NCBI GenBank assembly: GCA_024232295.1
Contig: JAAEPT010000123.1
Location: 1-64,000 of the forward strand
Direction of reading: 5' to 3'
From: Cytophagales bacterium
Lineage (GTDB): Bacteria > Bacteroidota > Bacteroidia > Cytophagales > JAAEPT01
Length of the DNA: 64,000 nt
In this document: in pieces, positions 1 to 8,300 of the stretch
Layout: each line of letters begins with the position of its first letter
How positions within the stretch are numbered: position 1 is the stretch's first letter
Notes under the pieces: model-generated
The model's input: only the letters and a program-made list of their open reading frames with translations
Told to the model about the DNA's origin: nothing
The model's database searches: none
Made by a program: the position numbers and the translations under genes

Positions 1-52
1 AAATTACTCGTACTTTTGTGACCGTTATCTGATAAGACAACGAAATATAAAT

Positions 53-137
53 AGAGAGTTGGCAGAGTGGTCGATTGCGGTGGTCTTGAAAACCATTGAC
101 TGTAACAGGTCCGGGGGTTCGAATCCCTCACTCTCTA
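53..137 (+). tRNA. tRNA-Ser (anticodon UGA)
   Basis: Cloverleaf folds by eye: acceptor stem agagagt/actctct, D-arm with ggcagagtggtcgattgcgg, anticodon loop cttgaaa giving UGA, a long serine-type variable arm (ctgtaacag) and T-loop ttcgaat on a ggggg/ccctc stem. The long variable arm and the gtggtcttgaaaaccat anticodon arm are typical of bacterial tRNA-Ser. CCA is not encoded. The first base is A rather than the more usual G, and the discriminator appears to be A. Confidence 0.95.
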
Positions 138-143
138 CAAAGC

Positions 144-178
144 AAAAAGCCTTAGTTTGAAAAAGCTAAGGCTTTTTT
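144..178 (+). terminator. Rho-independent terminator after tRNA-Ser
   Basis: Perfect 12-bp inverted repeat aaaaagccttag / ctaaggcttttt with a 10-nt loop, followed by T residues. It lies 6 bp after the tRNA. Confidence 0.85.
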
Positions 179-210
179 GTGTATGTATACTTTTAGAGTT
201 TTTGGGATTT

Positions 211-229
211 TTTTGTCAGAAACAGGATT
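211..229 (+). repeat. 19-bp direct repeat, left copy
   Basis: The string ttttgtcagaaacaggatt is identical to 1856..1874. Both copies are also preceded by a similar agagttttt stretch. The two copies bracket the accessory patch between the tRNA and bshC. From memory, CAGGATT-rich intergenic elements of this kind recur in Bacteroidota genomes; that was not checked here. Confidence 0.6.
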
Positions 230-627
230 TATTTATACGCTACTATTTTTTATCTTTAGTAAAGAATAAAGTAATACAAATTTCTAGTAAAATTAGGACT
301 TAATAGGTAAGAAGTGCCATTGAATACCTGTTTTTAACTTGTAAAAAATAGTATTTACTACTTCCTATAATTTTAATCTTGCTCCTCCTCTTTTTGGAGT
401 ATTTAAATGTGGTGGGATTATATGTTTTTCTATGTTAACTTTACACTCGATTCGAATCATGACTACGCTTTTTATTGGATTTAAGACACCCATAAATTTC
501 GTAGTCTTTTTTGTTTTTTTTGCAAAAACTTTAAATCACTTCAATATAAGGAAATACTATGGACGTGTGATTATCCTTAAACCTAATTGGAATTACAAAA
601 AAGATAAACTAAAATAAGGCATTAGAT
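230..627. other. Intergenic stretch without a supported gene
   Basis: About 400 bp of AT-rich sequence. The only ORF (432..617, 61 codons) is low-complexity, has no recognisable domain and no convincing start context, so it is not called. No RNA gene or clear promoter was seen beyond the repeat at 211..229. Confidence 0.5.
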
Positions 628-1116
628 ATGTTTAAAATATTATTGATTTTAACTTTGAGTGTATTTTCAAGTATAATATCTGCTCAGAATTCAATTTGTA
701 ACATGAAAAAAATACAAGCGGATAACAATTTACTACTTGATGAAATTACTTTAGATAAAAACAAGCTGAGCAATATAAATGATCTTTCGGTTCTGTTTTA
801 TCAATATGAAGATGGTACGGTTCCTAGTTACTATCATTCTTTTAATGTTGATGATAGTACCATTATTTATAAAAAAATGAATGAAACATTTTTATCGGTA
901 GATAGCTTGAGACTTGCTCTTTCAAAAAAAGAATTATCAAATCTTTTGACTCATTTAAAGATTTTAAAATCGCACTATTATTTCAATGAGTGTGAAATTG
1001 ATGGAGGAATAAACGAAAGTATTCTTATAAAAGATAATGGAGGTTTTATTTCAGCTTTACTAAGTAAAGGACAAGTTGCTGATAAGGATAGGGTTGGTAG
1101 CATAACTATTTTATGA
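628..1116 (+). CDS. Secreted hypothetical protein
   Basis: The 162-residue product is not recognised. Residues 1-19 form a signal peptide (short basic start, hydrophobic LLILTLSVFSSIIS core, cleavage probably after SAQ), so the mature protein should be periplasmic or surface-exposed. The mature part holds two cysteines (ICNMKK and ECEID) that could pair. There is no lipobox and no T9SS sorting domain. It lies inside the patch bracketed by the 19-bp direct repeats, and so may be accessory. The start is supported by the signal peptide beginning exactly at this ATG. Confidence 0.55.
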   Translation: MFKILLILTLSVFSSIISAQNSICNMKKIQADNNLLLDEITLDKNKLSNINDLSVLFYQYEDGTVPSYYHSFNVDDSTIIYKKMNETFLSVDSLRLALSKKELSNLLTHLKILKSHYYFNECEIDGGINESILIKDNGGFISALLSKGQVADKDRVGSITIL

Positions 1117-1194
1117 AATTGACAATCCAAAAAGAAAATTCATCTTCTTTACTGAAAGAAAAAGCTTCTTTGCCGTATGTTAATTAAGGCTTAA

Positions 1195-1422
1195 AATAAT
1201 GAGAGACAGCGACTAATTTATTTAAAACTTTTATCTTTTTTAATAAAAAATTATAAAAAGACAAGCGATTATAGATCTCATACTAGAGTGTTGAATCTCG
1301 AATTTCAAAAAGAGTTTTGGAAGTTGGCATTCCAAAAGGAGCGTCTAAATCTGTAGTGGGGTCAGATTCAAGAAGCGACCAAATATGCAGTAAAAAAAGG
1401 AATTGAATGTAAGAGTAATGAT
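1195..1422 (+). pseudogene. Decayed toxin-like reading frame
   Basis: Frame 1 translates to a protein-like string containing SHTRVLNLEFQKEFWKLAFQ, then one TAG at 1354-1356, then WGQIQEATKYAVKKGIE running without a stop into the next gene's ATG. The Trp/Lys/Glu-rich amphipathic composition is unlike random AT-rich intergenic DNA and resembles the C-terminal end of a polymorphic toxin. Its position just before an Imm8-like gene matches the usual toxin-immunity order. No specific toxin family was recognised; the upstream part is missing. This is inference from one frame and context. Confidence 0.4.
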
Positions 1423-1794
1423 ATGATAGAATTTAAATTTAGAGGATGGGGAAGTTTAGATGTTCCCAATATAGAAGAATATGTTTCTGAAAAAAGTTAT
1501 TGTATATCAGTAGAGTTTGAAGTAATAACGGATGAATATGAAATGATGAATGATTATGAAGGTTTAGTATTTTACTTTTTTGTTTGTAATAAAAAAGGAT
1601 TAATACAGTATTTAGAGTATTCAGAAGATGATGATAACTTTATCAAATTAGAATGTTTTTTTGTTCAAGAAAAATTTGAAAAAAATGTGATAAAAAATTT
1701 TATAAAAAATGAAATTTTATTTGCAAATAATAACTATACAGGTAATGATATTATATGGTATTTAAAGACAAAGTTCATTCTTGATAATGATTAA
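1423..1794 (+). CDS. Imm8-like immunity protein (orphan)
   Basis: The 123-residue acidic protein resembles the Imm8 immunity family in layout: an N-terminal strand region, a GLVFYFFVCNKKGL segment similar to the family's F-x-x-x-VC-x-x-x-x-L pattern, then a hydrophobic strand (IKLECFFV) and a C-terminal helix with a Trp (IIWYLKTKF). Immunity proteins of this kind neutralise a cognate polymorphic toxin in the cytoplasm; there is no signal peptide. The only toxin-like sequence nearby is the decayed frame just upstream, so the gene looks like an orphan. The assignment rests on pattern memory and is moderate at best. Confidence 0.45.
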   Translation: MIEFKFRGWGSLDVPNIEEYVSEKSYCISVEFEVITDEYEMMNDYEGLVFYFFVCNKKGLIQYLEYSEDDDNFIKLECFFVQEKFEKNVIKNFIKNEILFANNNYTGNDIIWYLKTKFILDND

Positions 1795-1855
1795 TACCTC
1801 CAAATAGTGATAGACTCTTCAAAAGTACTTTTATAGCATTTTGGAGAGTTTTTTC

Positions 1856-1874
1856 TTTTGTCAGAAACAGGATT
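1856..1874 (+). repeat. 19-bp direct repeat, right copy
   Basis: Identical to 211..229 (ttttgtcagaaacaggatt). It continues into a CAGGATT-like tract (attataggatttgcaggg) up to about 1899. It falls within the upstream extension of the bshC ORF, which is one reason that extension is rejected. Confidence 0.6.
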
Positions 1875-1969
1875 ATGATGATTATAGGATTTGCAGGGTT
1901 TTCTTCCATTATGCCGAACTTTTTAGTATCTTTTATGTTCTTGCTAAGAGTTCAATAGTTAAAAAAATA

Positions 1970-3526
1970 ATGAAAGTTCAGAAGATAGATTTTGCAGAGA
2001 CTAATACCTATTCTCGTTTGTTTTTAGATTATTTAGAAGGAGTAGAGCAATTACGCCCATTTTATACTTACTCTCCTTACATAGAAAGTTTTGAAGATGC
2101 AATCAATGCTTATGAAGACAAAGTGGATAGAGGAGTATTGGTAGAGGCTCTTTTGAATCAATATGCTAAAATACCTTATGAAGATGAGGTAGCTACAAAT
2201 ATTCGTCTTTTACTAAACAGTGACACCTTTACTGTAACCACAGGACATCAACTAAATATTTTTTCTGGTCCTGTTTTCTTTGTTTATAAAATTGTCACAA
2301 CTATTAACTTAGCTAGAAAACTTAGAAAACAATATCCTCTCAAAAATTTTGTGCCTGTCTATTGGATGGCAAGTGAAGACCATGATTTTGCAGAAATCAA
2401 TCATTTCAATTTGTTTGGAAAACGCTATGATTGGGAAACAGAGCAAAAAGGTGCTGTTGGTCGTTTTTCATTGGAAGGCATGGAAGATGTCTTGGATAAT
2501 TTATCTGAAAAGATAGAATTATTTGAGTTTGCCTACAGAAAGTATGGGAATTTGGCAGATGCGACTCGCTTCTTTGTCAATGAATTATTTCAAGAAGAAG
2601 GCTTGGTTATTATTGATGCAGATGATCAAGAGCTCAAAAGATTATTCATTTCTTATGCTGAGCAGGATTTGGTAGAAAATAAAGCCTATCATCTTGTGAA
2701 TAATACAAATTTAGAACTGAGTAAACTGGGCTATGGAGCTCAAGTAAACCCTCGTGAAATCAATCTCTTTTATTTGAAAGATGATTTGCGTGAGCGTATT
2801 GTTGAAGAGGAAGGAGAATATAAGGTTTTAAATACTGATTTAAGATTTACAAAAGGGGAAATTCTTTCAGAGTTGAATCAATTTCCAGAGCGTTTTAGTC
2901 CAAATGTAGTATTACGTCCATTGTACCAACAAGTGATTTTGCCTAATGTTGCTTATGTGGGTGGCCCAGGAGAATTGGCTTATTGGTTACAATTAGCAGA
3001 TATTTTCAGAGATACTAAGGCAGTATATCCTGTCATTATGCCCCGAAACTTCGCACTTTACATTAGTAAGGCAAATCATAAAAAGCTAAATAAGCTAAAC
3101 TTAGATACAAAAGAGTTATTTTTACCAAAAGAAACATTACTCAAAGAGTATTTGTACAAACATGCAGAAAGTGAAATTTCTCTCGAAAAAGAAGTAGAAG
3201 AGTTTGTGCAACTAATTGATAAACTTAAACTAAAGGTAGAAAGTGTAGATGCTTCACTAAATGGCTTTGTTGGAGCTCAATCTTCCAAGATGCTCAAAGA
3301 TTTTAAAAATATCGAAAAGCGTCTCAAAAAATCGGAAGAACAGAAGCAAACCACACACTTAAAGCAAGTAGAAGCACTCAAAGACAAGCTTTTTCCAAAT
3401 GGAAGTTTGCAAGAGCGTGTAGATAATTACCTCAATTTTGTAATTAACCATCCTACATTTATCTTGGAGCTATATGGTCACTTTGATCCTTTCGATTTTC
3501 GTTTCAATATCATAATTGATGAATAA
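1970..3526 (+). CDS. bshC: Bacillithiol biosynthesis cysteine-adding enzyme BshC
   Basis: BshC performs the last step of bacillithiol synthesis, adding cysteine to GlcN-malate in the cytoplasm. Family hallmarks are visible: TVTTGHQLNIFSGP, PVYWMASEDHDFAEINHFN, a VGGPGELAYW segment and PVIMPRNFAL, followed by a Lys/Glu-rich coiled coil and a C-terminal NFVINHPTFILELYGHFDPF. The ORF track starts at 1841, but those 43 extra codons overlap the direct repeat and look non-coding. The ATG at 1970 begins MKVQKIDF, as in the family, and gives 518 residues, near the usual length. The stop overlaps the start of the next gene, so the two are probably translationally coupled. Confidence 0.9.
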   Translation: MKVQKIDFAETNTYSRLFLDYLEGVEQLRPFYTYSPYIESFEDAINAYEDKVDRGVLVEALLNQYAKIPYEDEVATNIRLLLNSDTFTVTTGHQLNIFSGPVFFVYKIVTTINLARKLRKQYPLKNFVPVYWMASEDHDFAEINHFNLFGKRYDWETEQKGAVGRFSLEGMEDVLDNLSEKIELFEFAYRKYGNLADATRFFVNELFQEEGLVIIDADDQELKRLFISYAEQDLVENKAYHLVNNTNLELSKLGYGAQVNPREINLFYLKDDLRERIVEEEGEYKVLNTDLRFTKGEILSELNQFPERFSPNVVLRPLYQQVILPNVAYVGGPGELAYWLQLADIFRDTKAVYPVIMPRNFALYISKANHKKLNKLNLDTKELFLPKETLLKEYLYKHAESEISLEKEVEEFVQLIDKLKLKVESVDASLNGFVGAQSSKMLKDFKNIEKRLKKSEEQKQTTHLKQVEALKDKLFPNGSLQERVDNYLNFVINHPTFILELYGHFDPFDFRFNIIIDE

Positions 3527-4091
3527 AAAAGAACTCAGAAAATACTATTTAACCCAAAGAAAAGAACTTCAACAAATAGAAGTGACTTCATTGAGCACTT
3601 CTATTTGTGAATTATTTTTTAAATACATTGACCTCACAAATGTTCGTTATGTACATCTTTTTTTGCCCATTATTAAGAATAATGAGTTAGATACATGGCA
3701 GTTCATTGATAAGTTCCGAAAAGAGTATCCCCATATTCAACTAGTTGTTCCCAAAAGTGACTTTAAGTCACATAATATGGAGAATATTGTATTGGAAAAA
3801 GATACAACATTAGCAGAAAATAAATATGGAATTCTAGAGCCTGTTTCGGGTATTCAAATAGCAGATAATCAAATAGATTTGGTACTTACTCCTTTGTTGA
3901 TTTTTGATCAAAAAGGTTTTAGAGTAGGGTATGGAGGTGGCTTTTATGACCGTTTCTTTACAAATTGCCGTAAAGATGTCTATAAAGTAGGGCTTTGCTT
4001 TGAAGAAGGGATTGAAGAAATCAAAGATATCAATGAATTTGATATTCCACTTACACATTGTATTAGTCCTCAACAATTCTATTCTTTTTGA
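3519..4091 (+). CDS. 5-formyltetrahydrofolate cyclo-ligase
   Basis: Converts 5-formyl-THF to 5,10-methenyl-THF using ATP. The 190-residue protein has the N-terminal KKELRKYYLTQRKEL helix typical of the family, the LVLTPLLIFDQKGFRVGYGG strand-loop, and the signature GYGGGFYDRFF that binds nucleotide and folate. The track begins at TTG 3516; the ATG at 3519 is preferred. It overlaps the bshC stop by 8 nt and is followed 3 nt later by the PLD-like gene, so the three genes form a short operon. Confidence 0.9.
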   Translation: MNKKELRKYYLTQRKELQQIEVTSLSTSICELFFKYIDLTNVRYVHLFLPIIKNNELDTWQFIDKFRKEYPHIQLVVPKSDFKSHNMENIVLEKDTTLAENKYGILEPVSGIQIADNQIDLVLTPLLIFDQKGFRVGYGGGFYDRFFTNCRKDVYKVGLCFEEGIEEIKDINEFDIPLTHCISPQQFYSF

Positions 4092-4094
4092 TCT

Positions 4095-4877
4095 ATGTAT
4101 ACAAGTTCTAGTGACTCAGAGATTTATATTGGGCAGAAGGCAGGAAAAGACTTATACAATGCATTATCAAAGGCAAAAAAAAGTATAAAGATCATTTCTC
4201 CTTATCTTACAGCAAGTTTGGTGAGTGAATTGGTTCGTTTGCAAAAAGAAGGAATTGATATTCAGTTGATCACAAGTGATAATATTGAAGATTATTACCC
4301 AAATCAAAAGAAAGAAAGTATTCTTTATGAGGTAGTCACACAAGTAAGAAAAACAAGCAAAGCGAAGAAAGCTCAACGTAAAATGTTGAATACTCTTTCT
4401 ATGGTATTTACAGTGGTTTCCGCAGTTATTGCAGTCGCTATGCTCATCTCAATTTTTTATTATAATAAGGATAATAATGCTCAATATTATACTTTAGGAA
4501 TTGCATTTTTAGGTTTTGTAGCTGCACAAGTAGCACGAAGCAAATCAAATGATATTCGAGTTTTTTATTATTCTTACAAAACGATATTTCCGATCAAGGT
4601 TTATTATTCTCCTTACAATCGAGATGTGGATCATTCCAACAAGTTTTTTATTCATAGTAAGGTGTATGTTATTGATGAAAATATAGCTTTTTTAGGTTCT
4701 CTCAATTTCACAAGTAAAGGACTAAAAAGTAATTATGAAACTTGTATAAAGGTAAGAGATCGAAAAGCGGTTTATGAAATTAGTAAAGAATTTGATAATC
4801 TGTTTGAAGATAAAACTTTAGCACAAGTTGACTTTAATATGGTAGGAAAGCACATTTATAAAGAAGCAAAAAATTAA
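4095..4877 (+). CDS. Membrane-anchored PLD-like protein, single HKD motif
   Basis: The 260-residue protein begins with a PLD-type fold (SIKIISPYLTASLVSELV), then has two transmembrane segments (about residues 97-120 and 130-150), then the catalytic motif HSKVYVID with FLGSLNFTSKG near residue 187, matching H-x-K-x4-D plus the GSxN element. A single HKD suggests it works as a homodimer, as in the bacterial nuclease subgroup, although a phospholipase or binding role is possible. It is third in the bshC operon. It stands 470 bp from the convergent SF1 helicase gene; see findings. Confidence 0.7.
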   Translation: MYTSSSDSEIYIGQKAGKDLYNALSKAKKSIKIISPYLTASLVSELVRLQKEGIDIQLITSDNIEDYYPNQKKESILYEVVTQVRKTSKAKKAQRKMLNTLSMVFTVVSAVIAVAMLISIFYYNKDNNAQYYTLGIAFLGFVAAQVARSKSNDIRVFYYSYKTIFPIKVYYSPYNRDVDHSNKFFIHSKVYVIDENIAFLGSLNFTSKGLKSNYETCIKVRDRKAVYEISKEFDNLFEDKTLAQVDFNMVGKHIYKEAKN

Positions 4878-5157
4878 TTTCCATCTACTAATTTTATCAT
4901 TTTCAGTTCTTTATCTTTTTTGATTTTTCTAGTATTAAAAACTTAACCTTCTTTTTTTAATAATACTTAGTTATTGATGCATGATTGAGTATCAACTTTT
5001 CCTTCAAAGAAATATGATAAATATCAGTTTAGTACTGTTTATTTTATTTGATACGTAAATGTTAAGTAAAAATGAATAAATATTATACTAACATCCACTA
5101 ATTCATTTTTTTTCGTGCAAGAAAATTCCTATATTTCTACAAAATAGTACAATTTTG

Positions 5158-5349
5158 ATGCACAAGTTAACAATATTGGGACTTTTAGGAATGCACGTAT
5201 ATTCTAGTATTCGTGTGCAAAGGTGGATACGCTTTTCCAAAAAGCTTACACCTAGCCAAAAGAGAATTCATACAGTTCTCACTTGGTCACTTCCTTTTTT
5301 GTGGTATTCTGTGCTAAAAATCTCTCATAATTTACAAAAGAGAAAATAA
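5158..5349 (+). CDS. Small hypothetical membrane protein
   Basis: The 63-residue basic product has a short N-terminal hydrophobic stretch (LTILGLLGMHVYSS) and a second one near the C-terminus (VLTWSLPFLWYSVLK), with many Lys and Arg residues between. No family was recognised. The track starts at TTG 5155; the ATG at 5158 is preferred. Its stop abuts the end of the convergent helicase gene, which ends at 5350. Coding potential is modest, since the composition is plausible but no homologue is recalled. Confidence 0.45.
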   Translation: MHKLTILGLLGMHVYSSIRVQRWIRFSKKLTPSQKRIHTVLTWSLPFLWYSVLKISHNLQKRK

Positions 5350-8300
5350 TTACTTTTCGTTTCTCTCAAGAAACCCCTGCATTTTTTGTTTCTGTTCCTT
5401 TCTAAAATTCCAAAAGTTTCTACTATAAGCTCGTACATATTTCCAATTCTTTTGATTCAATAACAAAGGAAAATAAGCATGAGTGTCTTTTGCAGAAATA
5501 CTATTGAAGTAGGATTCATCATCTGTTAGAACAAGTCCTTTGTATTCACTTTCCATTACGAACTCCAAGTCTCCAAAAGGTAAGCTACTTTGTAAAAGTG
5601 GTGAGAAAGATTGTTCCAACTCATTTTTGAGGTTTGTTCCTGTCCATTTTTTGGTAGGATTAGTCTCCAATTCACCAATATTTGAGTTTTTATTAGAAGC
5701 ATCATATACATATTGAAGGTATTCTTTCAGAAGTTGTGGTCCTCTATTTTTTGCATTCTCTGTTTGCAGTTGATGAGGTAAAATACTACTTACAATATGA
5801 ATTTCTTTTCTTGCTCTTGTGATGGCAACATTGAGCCTGTTTTCTCCCTTTTCTGTGTTTAGAGATCCAAAATTTAGAGATATTTTTCCACTTGAACTAG
5901 GAGCATAACCAATTGAAAATATGATAATATCCCTTTCATCTCCTTGCACATTTTCAATATTTTTGACAAATATTTCAGAAGGAAAACTTGTTTCTTCTCC
6001 AGCCCAACTTCTCTCTAATATATCTTGTACACTTTCTTGTTGTTTTACATTGAAAGTTACAATTCCAATATTGGTGATTCCTTCTTTTACCCACTTATGC
6101 ACCATATCTACAATGGTGTGAGCTTCTTCTAGATTCTGATTGTATTCCCAAGTTCCTTTTACCTTATGATAATGCAAATTTGATTGGGCACTGTTAATTT
6201 TTTCTAGTTGTGGTAATAATCGTAGCTTATTATCATAGAAATGATGATTTGAAAAAGCAATTAAATCCAATGATTGACTACGATAATGCTCCTGTAGTGT
6301 CGTTTGTTTTAAATATTGATTACTAAGTGTCAGTAATGATTCAATATCAATATCTGTATGTATTTCTTCCTCTTCATTTTCTTCTTCCCATCGTACCTTG
6401 TACAGGTCATTAGGAGGGAGTTGTTGTTCATCTCCTGTGATGATGATTTGTTTGCCTCGGTAAAGAGCAGGAATACTTTTTTCAGCAAAACATTGTGAAG
6501 CTTCATCAAAAATGACCAAATCAAAGTAGCTTTCCATTGGGAAAATTGCTGAGACAGATTCTGGAGAAGCTAACCAACAAGGAACTAGATTGAAAATTTC
6601 ATCTGAAAAATGTTCAAAGGTTTTGCGTAAACTCCATAATTGCCTTTTTTTAGTTACCTGCTTTTTGAGGTCACGATAAGTTGTGAGGTTATGAAGGCGA
6701 TTGTAATTGAAGTCGCGATATGTCATTTCTCGCAACTTAATTTGTAGAATCTCTTTGGTTAGTTGTCTTTTTTGAGGGATAAGGTTTTGCAACTCTTGTT
6801 CTAATTGCTCAATCTTAAGTGATGAAGCAATTCTGAGAGCAGGGTACTTTCTCTCAATATGATAAATCCAAGAACAGTAGATGCTGTTTTCAAAAAAGCT
6901 GATACAAGTTTGAATGTCTTGTTCTTCTACTTCTTTGAGAACTTTATCAATTGTATTTAACTCATATTGTTGAAAGCTTTCTTTTTGCTTATCAAATTCG
7001 CAAAGATTGTCAAAGTCGAGTTCTAAGCTTTCTTTGAGTTCTTCACAAGTATTTTTATTTTGAAGAATGTCATGTATTTGTGATTGAGAAAGATATTTCA
7101 ACCATTTTTGCTCGTCCCAAACAGCTTCTTGGCAGAAGTTAATAGCATCATCCATTCGTTGACAAACTACAGAGTAAGTTTGTGTATAAAAACCCAAAAT
7201 CTCACGATAATTCTGTAATTCTTGAACCAATTGATAGGCTTTAATAGCTACGTGTTGTTGATAAAACCAATTATCTAATAAGGTTAAGTCAGTTCCTTGA
7301 GGAATATCAATTACCCAATCTTGTTCACTAATTCTTTTGAGTTTGTGCTGAAAGTTAAGACGATTGTCAATCTTGTGAGCCAGCTTTTTCAAACCTTGTA
7401 TTCCCCAATCAAAACCATGTTGCACAATTAATTTTTGAAGGCGATAAACAGCCTTTCTATTTCTAACTTTCCATAATACTTTTTTATCAAAACGCTGAAA
7501 AGAGTTTAATGCTTCTTGAATCAAGTTTCGAACTTCTGCAAGTTCTTTGCCTTCCAAAGAAGTCTCCATGCCTTTGTCTCGATAAGTGTTAAGAAGTTGG
7601 TATTCTTGTAGTAATAACCATTCTTCTTGTGGTGGATGATTTCCAAAGTGTTGGAAAAACTTGAAGATTTCTGGATCATTCAATAAAGAGCGAATCTCAG
7701 CTAAGTCTTCTTTTCGATCCAACAACCATTCTGCATCCTCAAAATCGATGGTATGTTGTATATTCTGTTGAGTTTGTTCTCTAAACTTGGAGATGTAGTT
7801 GGGTATCTCACTCAGTAATTGTGAAATATTGTTTAGGTCTTCTATTGAAAAACTAGAAAAGCTTTTGCGTTCAAACCATGGATGCTCTTTGTGATGATAT
7901 TGAAAAACATAAGGCAAGTAGTTTTGTAGTCTCTGAACAAAAGGTTCTATTGTATAAATATCAAAATTCTTGTATTCTTCTGTTAGTGAAATGTGAGGAG
8001 CTTTTCGATTGCTTTTTAAATACAATTCTTTCACATTAGTACCACATTCTTTTGTATCAAAAAAAGCTTCTTTAAACTCTGTTAATTCCTCTGTAATTTG
8101 ATCAATCTTTCTACTAATGTTTATAAAAGTTCGATCTAATTCTACAGTATTATACAAGTTGTTTTGACGTTGATAGTCAGGAGAATTATCAATTTGTAAA
8201 TTGATCTGTTGGAAGATTCGAGAACGATCTGTTTTAAAGTCATTAATTTGTCCTACAAAGTCTTCAATTTCTTTTTGAGATAGACGCTCATACACCACAT

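Noticed and set aside
432-617. 61-codon ORF after the tRNA
   Set aside because: Low-complexity, hydrophobic and without a domain or good start context; similar ORFs arise by chance in AT-rich DNA.
1841-1969. Upstream extension of the bshC ORF
   Set aside because: It crosses the 19-bp repeat, has no family similarity, and the ATG at 1970 begins with the normal BshC N-terminus.
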